Below are positions 1-9,511 of a stretch of 64,000 nucleotides of DNA, in pieces; position 1 is the first letter of the stretch, and each line of letters starts with the position of its first letter. The stretch covers positions 310,001 through 374,000 of the forward strand of contig JADJMM010000004.1 in NCBI GenBank assembly GCA_016709575.1, in the 5' to 3' direction. The notes below the pieces were generated by a model that was given only the letters and a program-made list of their open reading frames with translations, was not told the origin of the DNA and ran no database searches. The DNA is from Sphingobacteriaceae bacterium. Lineage in GTDB: Bacteria > Bacteroidota > Bacteroidia > B-17B0 > Aurantibacillaceae. A program made the position numbers and the translations under genes.

Positions 1-1218
1 ACCATCACCACTTAAAACAAAAAATCTATCGTTGTTTACAGAGTTAATCGGATATCCTAAACTTTCCGCCCTCGAAAATTTATTGGTTTCCTGATCTAAG
101 ACTGATTTGAAAACATCATACTCTCCAATAGTGTTATGTCCACGTGAACTAAAAAATAAAGTAATGCCGTCAGGATGCAAATAAGGATCATCATCATCGT
201 AAGGCGTATTAACTTCTTTTCCCAAATTAAAAGGCATGGCCCATCGTCCGTTAGGTAATTTTTTTATACGGTATAAATCTTTTCCGCCATATCCACCCGG
301 ACGATTACTACTGAAATAAATTTCACTTGTATCATTACTAAAACAAGCACTGGTTTCAATAAATTGGGAATTAATTTCGTTACCATACTTTTGAAGCGGG
401 CCCCACATTTTTCCATTAAATCCATCCACTGATCTTGTTACATACAAATCGCCAGTAATTAAATCCGGTGCGGTGCGGTAAACAATCATTCGCTGGCCAT
501 CAGGACTTAACGCCACACAAGCGTCGTGTGTTTCGGTATTAATTGGTTTGCCAATGTTAGCAGGCTTGCTCCATTTACCGTAGGTATTATAACTTATGTA
601 AACATCCTCATGATAATTCCCGTAAGCATCCTTTACATTATTCGAACTCCCTTCACGGCGGGAAGTAAAATACATTACACTTTCATCTTGTGTTATAACA
701 GGTACATAATCCGGATAGGGAGAGTTTACTTCTTCTCCCATATTAGTAATAATAGAACAGTGAGGATTTGCGATTTCTTTCTTTGCAGTATTACAAACTT
801 CAATCATACGATTAGTTTCATCCTCATTAATCGTTCTTTTCTTTGGGTCAACAAGATTGTACTTATTAAAATACTCAATAGCCTTATCAAAATTCTTTAG
901 CTGATGATTCACTTTTCCCAAATAAAACATCGCTTCAGGTAATTTAGAATCCTGAATAATTGAGGCGTTCGCTTTTACAGAATCAACAGACTGACCTAAT
1001 TTCAACTTACAGATTAGTGCGTTTAAGTTTGCTGTTTCGTTTTTCTTATCCAAGGCGAGAACTTTATTGTATTCTTTAAGTCCGTTTAAATAATCTTCCC
1101 CATCAAAATAAAAAGCAGCTTCCTTTAACTGCTTGTTAATTTGTTTAGATAATGGCGCCTGACTATAAACTGTAGAGCTTAGCAATAACAAAATATTTAT
1201 GCGGATTAAAAATTTCAT
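1..1218 (-). CDS. PorE-like TPR/PD40 outer-membrane-associated protein (partial, C-terminus missing)
   Basis: The reading frame is open from an ATG at 1218 to the left edge of the window, so about 406 N-terminal residues are visible. A signal peptide (MKFLIRINILLLLSSTVYSQ) is followed by a TPR-like helical region (about residues 25-120) and then WD40-like PD40 repeats, including the family-typical SSNRPGGYGGKDLY at 237-300 of the window. In Bacteroidota this order (TPR, PD40 propeller, then usually a carboxypeptidase-regulatory fold and an OmpA-like peptidoglycan-binding domain) is that of PorE/OmpA-family proteins that tie the T9SS trans-envelope complex to the cell wall. The last two domains would lie outside the window, so the name is an inference. 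The gene starts 3 bp after the stop of the PKD/type B adhesin upstream, which implies one transcript and a functional link to surface secretion. Confidence 0.8.
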   Translation of the reverse strand, partial: MKFLIRINILLLLSSTVYSQAPLSKQINKQLKEAAFYFDGEDYLNGLKEYNKVLALDKKNETANLNALICKLKLGQSVDSVKANASIIQDSKLPEAMFYLGKVNHQLKNFDKAIEYFNKYNLVDPKKRTINEDETNRMIEVCNTAKKEIANPHCSIITNMGEEVNSPYPDYVPVITQDESVMYFTSRREGSSNNVKDAYGNYHEDVYISYNTYGKWSKPANIGKPINTETHDACVALSPDGQRMIVYRTAPDLITGDLYVTRSVDGFNGKMWGPLQKYGNEINSQFIETSACFSNDTSEIYFSSNRPGGYGGKDLYRIKKLPNGRWAMPFNLGKEVNTPYDDDDPYLHPDGITLFFSSRGHNTIGEYDVFKSVLDQETNKFSRAESLGYPINSVNNDRFFVLSGDG

Positions 1219-1221
1219 AGA

Positions 1222-4200
1222 TTATTTCAACAGCAACACATCCCCCGTCTTATTAATTATTTTTCCATCCAGCGTAATAGCTTTTAATTTCCAAACGTAA
1301 ACATCCTGCGTACAGATTTTACCTTTGTAATAGCCATCCCAACCTTCATTAGTTTCTTTGGTCATAAATAGAAGTTCGCCCCATCTTGAGTAAATAGTTA
1401 ATTCGTAGCGGTCTTTATCAACCCCTTTCACTATTGGATGAAAGATATCATTACTTAAATCGGTGGCGTTATAAGTAGTTCCGGGCGAGCCTAATGGATT
1501 TGGCGTAAATGCATTTGGTATTACAATACTTGCTTCTTCTAAAACAATAATTTTTGTTGGCAAGCTAAATGTATCCTTACAACCATTCGTACTAGTTACA
1601 ATTAAAGTTACTTGATACTCACCCTCCGTTGTATAATCGTAATCAGGATTTGTAGCTGTTGATGTACCGCCATCGCCAAACGTCCAATAATTACTGGTTA
1701 TAGTTCCGGTTGAAAGATTCGTGCAATGAATTGGGTCGTTAGGAATATTTACTGTAGTCGGTGAAACTTGGAAATTAGCAACAGGCTGAGGGAAAACAGT
1801 TACCTGGGCAAAAGCAGTATCCGCACAACTGTTTACATCTGTTCCAATCATTTGTACAGTATAAGTAACGTTAGATACAGTAACATTTACAAACGTATGC
1901 GAAATGCCGCCACCCGTTGCCGTATTACCATCACCAAAATTCCAGTTATAATTTGTAGCGCCAACAACTGTTGGGAAATTCACACTTAAAGGCGCACAAC
2001 CCGAAGTTGGTGTTGGTGCTATTACAAAATTAGGTTGTGAATGAACAATAATCGGAACTTCAATAGTATCCTTACAATTCACCGCATTAGTTGCTATTAA
2101 TTGAACAGTGTACGTTTGGTTAATACCTGAATTGTTAATGTATTGTTGAGTTGGACTTGTAGCTGTTGATGTGTTACTGTTTCCGAAATTCCAATTGTAA
2201 GCATTAGCACCAACAGAAAGATTAGTAAACGTTAATTGTTTTGGAGAACAGGCCGGCGTATCTACAGAGAAATTAGCAAGCGGCAAAGGTAATAACGTTA
2301 CTGTTTTTTGTACTGAATCACGACAACCATCTGCACTAATCACTAATAACTGAACATTGTAAACAGTATTAGAAGATGTGTTATTAGTTGTAAACGTATG
2401 AACCGGATTTGTTAAAGTAGATAAATTGCCGTCATTAAAATCCCAATTGTTCCCTACATTTAAAGTGCTTGTATTTACAAAGTTTACAAGTAATGGCGCG
2501 CAACCACTAATAGGGGTCCTAACAAAATTGGCGACTGGTTTTGGGAACACAACCGGCATACCATAAGCTGTATCCACACACATAAAGGCATTTTGCGCAA
2601 TTAGCGTAACGGTAAAAGTTAAGTTAGAAAGTGTGGTGTTTGTGAATGTGTGTGTAGGATTTAAAGATGTAGAAGTGTTTCCATCACCAAAATCCCAATT
2701 GGTTGTAACAGCACCCGGAATTGTTGGGAAATTTACATTTAAAGGCGAACAACCACTTGCCGGAATCATTGTAAATGTAAATAGTGGTTTTGGGAAAGTT
2801 GTAATCACTTGTGTTGTTGTATCCGCACAACCATTAGAGTTTGTGGCGACTAATTGTACAGTAAATGTCTGTGCAAATAAAGTGGCGTTAGTGTAAGTAT
2901 GTACCGGACTAGTTAAGATGGAATTATTACCATCACCAAAATCCCAATTATAATTTAGTGCACCTGTAGATGTATTTGTAAATGTTAGAGCTAAGGGAGA
3001 ACATCCAGGAATTGTATTTACAGTAAACGAAGCTACAGGTTTTGGAAAAACATTTATAGCTTGTGTTGCTGTATCGCTACACCCTGCACCTGTTAATGCA
3101 ATTAAAGTTATTGTAGGAGAAATTGCAGTTGCTGTTGAATTTGTATAATTAAAAACCGGACTGGTTGCGTTTGATGTGGAAGTTGGAGTTGTTCCGAAAT
3201 CCCATAAAAAACTGGTAGCATTAGCTGAACCATTAGTGAAATTCACCGTTAAGGTTGGACAACCACTTAAGGGACTAACTGTAAACGCCGCAGTTGGTTT
3301 TACATTTACCAGAAAATTTTGTGCTAAAGTACTTGAACAAACCGCAGAGTTCACCACTAAAGTAACTGTGTAAGTTCCATTTGCAGTAAATGTATGAACA
3401 GGATTCTGCAAAACTGTTGTTGGAGAACCATCACCAAAATTCCAATTCCAATTCGTAATTGTATTTGATGCTACCGCGGTTGACTGATCTGTAAACGTTA
3501 CTGCGGAACCAACGCAGGATGATGTTGGTGAGAATGCTGCAACAGGACTCTGAAAAACTGTAACTGTTGAAGTTCTGATATTCCTACAAGAATTTGCTCC
3601 GGTTACAGTAAGAGTTATAACACTATTTCCTATTGTTGTATAAGTTTGTGCTGGGGCGTTTGACTCGCTGATGTATTTCCATTACCTAAATTCCAGTTCC
3701 ACGCAGTAGCACTAACTGAAACATCTGTGAACGATACTGCGGTTAGTGTATTGCAACCAACAGTTGGAGTCATAACAAAACTGGCAGTTGGTGCAGGTAA
3801 AATTGTAATAACTTGTTTTGCTGTATCAGAACAGCCTGCTGCAAAATAAACAACATTCATAACCGTATAAGTTCCCGGTGATGTATAAGTGAAAGTTTGC
3901 GGGGCATAAGATGTATTCACATAACCTGCTCCTACTCCAAAATCCCATTTATAAAAATAACCTGTTGTACTTGTATTTGTGAAAGTAACAGGAGCATTCT
4001 GACATAATGGATTTGGAGGCACATTAAAATTAGCAACAGGAGCAGCAATAATTGAAACGTTAATAGTTCGTGTGCTTACGCCGCATAAATTACTATCCCG
4101 TAAAACAACAGAATAAGTTCCTATACCAGGATAGGTTATAGTAATTGGTGTTGTTGGTGGCCATGGTCGCCAAGGAAGAATTGAATCGTGACCTCATTCC

Positions 4201-4992
4201 CCAATAATCGCCAAAATTCCATTCTTCTTGTCGCTGAAAAGTATTACCCTGCGCTAAACAATTACGTGTTGTTGTATTGCTAAACGTGAAAGTTGTATTA
4301 GGTAAACATTTTACAAATGCATCAGGAGTTATTGCAGCTACATCTTTATCATAAATTTGAATGGGATTAAAATTGGCTGTAGTTGGATTACCGAAACTAC
4401 AATAATTCATAGCCATTAATGTAACAGCGGTTTGACAATTAACAGTACCAACGCTATACGTATGTGAGATGGTTTGTGCCGCATTCGTATAATTAAAAAC
4501 TACTGGCGGAGAACCATCACCAAAATTCCAGGTAAAAGTTGTTGTAGCAGAAACATCTGTACTTGAATTTATAAATTGAAGTGTTGCAGGGGCACAAGCT
4601 TGTGTTACTCCACCAATAGGAATTTGTATGGATGAGTTCACAGGTTTTTCCATCACCACAACTCCAGTCATAGTACAACTTAATGACGGAATCATTAATG
4701 TAACTAAAAAAGTATCTGTTGTGGCTGTTGTATAAGTGTGAGGAATTAATGAATTGGCAGTATACGCACCTGCAACCTGATTCGGTGAGCCATCGCCCCA
4801 ATTAATAGTATAAGCGCCCCAACCCACATTAGATTGTACGTTCATTAAATAAGAACCGGTTCCGCTACAATTAATAAAATAAGGCTTGTTACTAAGCACG
4901 CCAAGATAATCGAACACTTGCGGGCATTGAGCTTTAGCAAAGAATGTTCCTAAAAAGAAAAAAACTATTAGTAGTTTTTTAGTCATGTTCAT
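1222..4992 (-). CDS. PKD-repeat adhesin with T9SS type B (gliding motility-associated) sorting domain; frame broken three times
   Basis: Secreted surface protein of about 1257 residues once three one-base losses are undone (near 4193-4202, 4170-4176 and 3653-3656); the corrected length is divisible by three. A signal peptide (MTKKLLIVFFFLGTFFAKAQ; ATG at 4986, or at 4992 two residues earlier) is followed by about 13 PKD-like beta-sandwich repeats with the WxFGDGxxS...P.HTF signature. The last ~95 residues start with IVIPNAFTPNPLGSP and contain YSRWGELLF and GWDGYYKGK, the C-terminal type B sorting domain recognised by the T9SS. PKD arrays of this kind act as stalks or adhesins in gliding and biofilm Bacteroidota. 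It is followed at 3 bp by the PorE-like gene. The ligand is unknown. I judge the frame breaks to be sequence errors because homology continues cleanly across each. Confidence 0.85.
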
Positions 4993-5034
4993 TTTTTAGT
5001 TCAGTACTCAATTTTTTTTCGTCCGCCTAAGCGG

Positions 5035-5406
5035 ATGCAGGTTTGTAAGCCGGGTTCTGTTTCATCCAGAATTTTACGTCTGGATATATCTATCATTTAT
5101 CTATGCGACCTACCCGTCACGGTTACCTTGCGGATAGAACGGGTCGCTCTAAAACCGTGACCTATTTGGCCTTTCAACACCCGAGGTTTACCCTATGCAA
5201 ACATTACTGCTTACACATGTGAGCTCTTACCTCACATTTTCACTATCACCGCCCCGATAAATCGGAGAGGCTACCTTGTTTCTGTGGCACTCTCTGTCAA
5301 AATTTCCTTTCGGGAAATATGCCCGCATTTTCATGCGGCGGATTACCCTATGTTGCCCGGACTTTCCTCCCAAATATTGCTATTTAGGCGATAAAACAAC
5401 CTGCAT
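5035..5406 (-). ncRNA. rnpB: RNase P RNA (bacterial type A)
   Basis: Read on the minus strand, the 5' part contains the universally conserved GGAGGAAAGTCCGGGC (plus-strand complement at about 5355-5370), and the 3' part ends with ACAGAACCCGGCTTAC (complement near 5045-5060); these form helix P4 and its flanks. The termini ATGCAGGTT and AACCTGCAT pair perfectly as helix P1 (5398-5406 with about 5035-5043), which fixes the ends to within a few bases. Length is about 372 nt, normal for type A RNA. Its product is the catalytic RNA that matures tRNA 5' ends. A short hairpin (TCCGCTTAGGCGGA) lies just past the 3' end but has no U tract. This gene fills the gap between the flanking protein genes. 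Confidence 0.97.
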
Positions 5407-5470
5407 TTAAATTTACGAATATTTTGGCAATTGGTTACAGAAATATTGCCAACACAGGAAGAATTTGAGT

Positions 5471-6463
5471 CTATAAAATGTTTACTTGAGTGGCCCCAAA
5501 CCCATACAGTTTATAGGAGGCATCCTGGAAAGTGACGCCAGACGTGGCTTTCAGAGCTTTATGAATTTCCGTTTTTAGTCGACCGTTACCTACACCATGA
5601 ATAAAAACAATTTTTCTAACACCATTTTCAATGGCTTTATCCAGTTCTTTTTCAAAGCGTTCGAGCTGAATAGAAAGCATGTCGTGATTGCTTAAACCAT
5701 TAGTATCATCTACCAGTTCATCAATGTGCAAATCGATTTCCTTTTCAAGGTTTTTGAGCTGTTCTTTGTGCGATTTAGAGGTTTTTTGAAAAGAATTCGC
5801 CTCTTTTAATTTCTTTAATCGCTCAATATCCTCATTAGATAAATCCTGCTCTACATTTTGTCCAACAATAAATTCATCTTTAATTAAAAACGCATAAACC
5901 GGCAATTTAAATTCTTCGTGCTTAATTAAAGTAGTATTATTTAAGTTAGAGGGATTTACAAAAACAGTTTCCGAAACGGGAATTTGTGCGCGGTAATGTA
6001 CATTCTTAAAAAACATACATTCTATTTTATGATACGGGTACTCTTTTAAAAAACTCGATTTCACGGTTTTCAATAAAATTTTTTGATATGCGCCAATCTC
6101 GCCATGCTTTAACGTTTGAAAATAGGCCTCATCTTTTATTGAATACGCAAACATCACATTATAAGAGGAGGAATTGAATAAATAAATATTATAATCGCGC
6201 ACCAAAAGCGGTAATTCATGATCCGGCTCCAACACAAAATAAACCGCATCGGTTACCCCACTTTCCGGATTTAAATCCAAGTTTTCGGCTTCAGAATTTA
6301 TAATAAGTTCGGTATGAATAGGGACTAATTGTTTAGCCGTGTAAGGTATTTCAAAGCCATCAGGCATTTCAACATACGCCGTATCTTTATCACCAAAACG
6401 GGTAATTACACCTTCTCCTGTTTCATTTAAAAAACGTACTTTATCTCCTATTCTTAGCTTCAT
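5471..6463 (-). CDS. DUF2027 / Smr domain protein
   Basis: Cytoplasmic protein of 330 residues with no signal peptide. The N-terminal ~70 residues (IGDKVRFLNETGEGVITRF...) form a small SH3-like barrel resembling the start of MutS2-associated domains, the middle (80-210) matches the Bacteroidota-specific DUF2027 region, and a charged stretch around 215-245 is likely coiled coil. The C-terminal ~80 residues are an Smr domain: LDKAIENGVRKIVFIHGVGNG has the HGxG motif and is followed by the usual terminal beta-alpha-beta segment. Smr domains bind or nick nucleic acids and in MutS2/SmrB act in ribosome rescue. The exact role of this Bacteroidota form is not established. It starts at ATG 6463 and is separated by about 60 bp from comEC. 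Confidence 0.85.
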   Translation of the reverse strand: MKLRIGDKVRFLNETGEGVITRFGDKDTAYVEMPDGFEIPYTAKQLVPIHTELIINSEAENLDLNPESGVTDAVYFVLEPDHELPLLVRDYNIYLFNSSSYNVMFAYSIKDEAYFQTLKHGEIGAYQKILLKTVKSSFLKEYPYHKIECMFFKNVHYRAQIPVSETVFVNPSNLNNTTLIKHEEFKLPVYAFLIKDEFIVGQNVEQDLSNEDIERLKKLKEANSFQKTSKSHKEQLKNLEKEIDLHIDELVDDTNGLSNHDMLSIQLERFEKELDKAIENGVRKIVFIHGVGNGRLKTEIHKALKATSGVTFQDASYKLYGFGATQVNIL

Positions 6464-6523
6464 TATAAATCCAATTGTAAATAACCTTTTTCGGCGGTTG
6501 AATGAAATGGCACTGCAAATTTA

Positions 6524-8512
6524 TCACAAAGCCCCCCTAAGTTTCTTAATATTCCAATATTTATTTGAACCATCGGCAATAACAAGTTTTAAATGAGGAT
6601 TAGAAAAACAGCTCTCGTCCACTTCTGTGTTCTTTGAAATCATTAAATAATCAGGCTTCAAAAATGAAATAAGTGCTTTTTGTTTTAGAGAGTTAAATTT
6701 TAGTAAAGACCAGCTCTTAGTTTTCACATAATCAAAATTCAAACTATCTATAGTTGGATAATTATAAAATGTGTGGTTATTTTTAATGTGATAGTTGTAA
6801 TTACTTGAGCTCGTATTAGCATTAAAATAAACCTGCTCAGTATTTTTTAAATCGATAGCCGTTTGTTTGTTTACATGATAAATACTAAGATGAGATGATG
6901 ATTTTTTCTCGATAACTTCAAATAAGGATGTCACTTGCCATAAAATAAGTAACACGGCTGCTCCTGCCACATAAACATAAGTTCTTTGTTTCATAAAAAG
7001 AGTAGTCGCAATTACAAATGTCGTTAATAAAAATAAATCGCTCCATCCAAAATCAATATTATCAATATAACCAATACCCTGCGTATCGGTTAAATGAATG
7101 CAGTAAAATATTAATCCAGAACAAAAATTTATAACAGGCGCAATAAAACTCAATTTCACAACTAGTAAAATGCCGAGGAACATGACAATTGTACACAGCG
7201 GTATCACCAATAAATTAGAAAACACAAACCATAATGGAAATTGATGAAACAGAAATAAGGTTATTGGTAAAGTAGTGATTTGCGCTGCTAACGACACACT
7301 GGTTAATTGCCAAATCCTATTTACAAAAGTGAATCTTGAATTAACGAGCGCTGTAAATACAGGCTCAAAATATAAAATTCCTAGTACAGCCGAATAACTC
7401 AACAAAAAACCCGTATCAAAAATCAATAATGGATTAAAAACTAACAAAGCAAAAGCTGAAACCGCCAAAATATTAACGGCGTGCAAAGATGAATACGAAT
7501 AATAAAATCTGCCAAGTGCTATTAAATTTAACATGATAACTGCCCGCAAGACCGGCGGAGAAAAACCAGTAATCAACACAAAAAACCATAAACTTAAAGT
7601 GATAATCATTAAGTGCAGAGCTTTGTATTTTTTATGCTTATCAATTATTCCCAAAATAAAAACTAAAACCGCATACAAAATACCGGTGTGCAAACCCGAT
7701 ACAGATAACACGTGTAAAGTACCAGAATGCGCAAATGCATTTATGATTTCAGTATTAATTTCATCAGCATAACCTGTCAACAAAGCAATACACAATTGGG
7801 CAGCTTCCTTATTTAAAGAACTTGATTCGAAAGCAGTTTTATTTTTTTGCTTTATTTCTAAACCAAAATTCACCAATGAAAATTCAGTTGGTTTACTTAG
7901 CAACTCCATCTCATTAACCTCTACAAAACTTTGGTAAAAGATATTCTTCCGCTCTAAAAATTCTTTATAATTAAATTCATGAGGATTTAATGGTGGTTTT
8001 GTTAAGTTAAAAATACTTGAGATACTTAAACTATTTCCTGGTTTCAAAAGGGATAAATCAAAGGGCTTTTTTACATACACCAGCACTTTTCCTGATAATT
8101 GTTGTTTGTTCTGAAGTGTCTTTACTTCCATTTGCACTTTGTAGAACTTTTCCTTCTCAACAGGCAAATCCTTCACTTCTCCTACCCAAGCTTGAGATTC
8201 TGAGTTTACAAAATGACCGTAATACTCTGCATCATTTTTTACATCATACAAATAACAACAATGCAACCCAGCCAATACCAAAAACACATCCAAAACAAAA
8301 ATATATAACCACTTACTTTGTTGTGAGGTTGTTTTTCGGTTACTGAAATAAAGAACACATAATGCTAAAAGCGAAATAAGCAGAGGATAAAATACGTTTA
8401 GATTCAGACCATAACTTACGCAAATTAAAATTCCGCCTAAAAACGGAATCAGAATTCTAACAAACGGACTATTTTTAAAATCAATCAAGACCTTAAAAAT
8501 AATAAAAAACAA
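6524..8512 (-). CDS. comEC: ComEC/Rec2 family DNA-uptake channel protein
   Basis: Polytopic membrane protein of about 660 residues. Several N-terminal membrane helices are followed by a DUF4131-type soluble domain (about 90-200) and the Competence domain, with the typical SGLHTGILYAVL and GFSPPVLRAVIML motifs near residues 270-330 and about seven further helices. In the family this forms the inner-membrane pore for single-stranded DNA in natural transformation. The C-terminal ~150 residues are short and lack an HxHxDH metallo-beta-lactamase motif, so the nuclease-like domain of long ComEC proteins is absent; many Bacteroidota versions are like this. The start is odd: no ATG exists in the first ~100 codons, and the extreme TTG at 8512 sits at the foot of the terminator of the upstream gene. 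A TTG at 8488 is an alternative, or the true start is hidden by an indel. Confidence 0.88.
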   Translation of the reverse strand: MFFIIFKVLIDFKNSPFVRILIPFLGGILICVSYGLNLNVFYPLLISLLALCVLYFSNRKTTSQQSKWLYIFVLDVFLVLAGLHCCYLYDVKNDAEYYGHFVNSESQAWVGEVKDLPVEKEKFYKVQMEVKTLQNKQQLSGKVLVYVKKPFDLSLLKPGNSLSISSIFNLTKPPLNPHEFNYKEFLERKNIFYQSFVEVNEMELLSKPTEFSLVNFGLEIKQKNKTAFESSSLNKEAAQLCIALLTGYADEINTEIINAFAHSGTLHVLSVSGLHTGILYAVLVFILGIIDKHKKYKALHLMIITLSLWFFVLITGFSPPVLRAVIMLNLIALGRFYYSYSSLHAVNILAVSAFALLVFNPLLIFDTGFLLSYSAVLGILYFEPVFTALVNSRFTFVNRIWQLTSVSLAAQITTLPITLFLFHQFPLWFVFSNLLVIPLCTIVMFLGILLVVKLSFIAPVINFCSGLIFYCIHLTDTQGIGYIDNIDFGWSDLFLLTTFVIATTLFMKQRTYVYVAGAAVLLILWQVTSLFEVIEKKSSSHLSIYHVNKQTAIDLKNTEQVYFNANTSSSNYNYHIKNNHTFYNYPTIDSLNFDYVKTKSWSLLKFNSLKQKALISFLKPDYLMISKNTEVDESCFSNPHLKLVIADGSNKYWNIKKLRGAL

Positions 8513-8539
8513 AAACGCCCCACCTAAGCGGGACGTTTT
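8512..8539 (-). terminator. Rho-independent terminator after the 8542-9279 gene
   Basis: On the minus strand AAAACGTCCC and GGGGCGTTTT form a 10-bp stem (one G-U pair) with an 8-base loop, followed after two bases by six T residues. It begins two bases after the stop codon of the secreted protein gene. It also overlaps the most upstream possible start of comEC. Confidence 0.8.
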
Positions 8540-8541
8540 AT

Positions 8542-9279
8542 TTATTCATCCTTTAATTCTGATTTATCAAAACTTCGGATTAACTCTTTATCATTGGTTT
8601 CGGAACCTGGTAATTTTTTATCTAGCCCCTCATCATTTGATATCTCTTGAGTTTTATACCCTTGGTTACCATTTGTATTTACTCCACCCGCTTGGTTGCT
8701 TCTGTAATAAGGATTGTATGGGTCGCTATACGGATTAGGCTGATTATATCCGCCACCATAACCGTTATCACAACCGGGATTTTGAAAATACTGCAAACTA
8801 TACCAAGCTAAATATCTCGCACGTTCGGCATGGTTATGAGCAGCGCTGTAATTTCCCCACCAATACAACTGACGTGAATAATTATAGTGACGAATTGCTT
8901 TCGCTAATAAAGGTGAATAAATATCATTCCAACTATCAAAAGCTATGGCCTGGTTAATTATTTGTCCAGCTGCACGAATTGAATAACGCGAAGCCTTTTT
9001 TATAGTGTAACCATTTCCATAATTAAAGTTATTAGGATATGGATTACCAAAACCAACGGTAATGCTACCGTATGAACCGCCACTGTAATTCCAACCGCCA
9101 TGACCCCAATGTTCGGATGATTGGTTGTTGTTTTGCGCTGTAGGATTATTTTGCGGTTGGTTGCGCGGAATGTATGTTCCTTGTTTCGGACTAATACCAC
9201 GTTCTTTTACTTTTACCTGTGCAGTTACGTTAATGCTTAATGCTATTAACAGAGCTGAAATTGTTGTAATCGTTTTCAT
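8542..9279 (-). CDS. Secreted Gly/Asn/Tyr-rich hypothetical protein
   Basis: A product of about 245 residues; I do not recognise the family. The ATG at 9279 is chosen because it is followed directly by a clean signal peptide (MKTITTISALLIALSINVTA), while the upstream extension to 9354 is unlike coding sequence of this organism. The mature part has a low-complexity Asn/Gln/Gly/Tyr/Pro-rich region (QNNNQS, YGNGY, GYGGGYNQPNPYSDPYNPYY) around a compact helical middle of about 90 residues with several Trp and Tyr (WNDIYSPLLAKAIRHYN, WWGNYSAAHNHAERARYLAW). The tail is acidic and charged. No sorting domain is present, so it is probably periplasmic or surface-attached by other means. A strong terminator follows immediately, so it is likely a single-gene transcript. 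Confidence 0.7.
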   Translation of the reverse strand: MKTITTISALLIALSINVTAQVKVKERGISPKQGTYIPRNQPQNNPTAQNNNQSSEHWGHGGWNYSGGSYGSITVGFGNPYPNNFNYGNGYTIKKASRYSIRAAGQIINQAIAFDSWNDIYSPLLAKAIRHYNYSRQLYWWGNYSAAHNHAERARYLAWYSLQYFQNPGCDNGYGGGYNQPNPYSDPYNPYYRSNQAGGVNTNGNQGYKTQEISNDEGLDKKLPGSETNDKELIRSFDKSELKDE

Positions 9280-9487
9280 TTTATTTGTTTTATACAGGAT
9301 ACCTTTCAATTGGCGTGCCACAAAACAACTGAAATGGTTTAGTTTTTGAAGCACTTAATAAGTGGTTGTTTTAACAGCTCAAGTGGCGCCATTTAAGATT
9401 TCTTAACAAAGCCGGATTTTGGTTAAAAACCTTAAAATATCTATTAACAAATTATTCAACCTCTCCTTTAATATCCCCGTATAATTT

Positions 9488-9495
9488 TATATTTG
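9488..9495 (+). promoter_or_regulatory. Candidate Bacteroidota -7 element before the 9512 gene
   Basis: TATATTTG matches the Bacteroidota -7 consensus TAnnTTTG and ends 16 bp before the ATG at 9512. No clear TTTG -33 partner is seen at 19-20 bp, so this is weak evidence. Confidence 0.35.
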
Positions 9496-9511
9496 ATAAA
9501 ATTCATTTTCT

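Noticed and set aside
526..900. Plus-strand open frame over the PorE-like gene
   Set aside because: The minus-strand frame is open over the whole 1218 bp, has a signal peptide and PD40 motifs; this is its shadow.
4993..5470. Missed protein gene in the gap
   Set aside because: The gap is filled by RNase P RNA with matching conserved ends.
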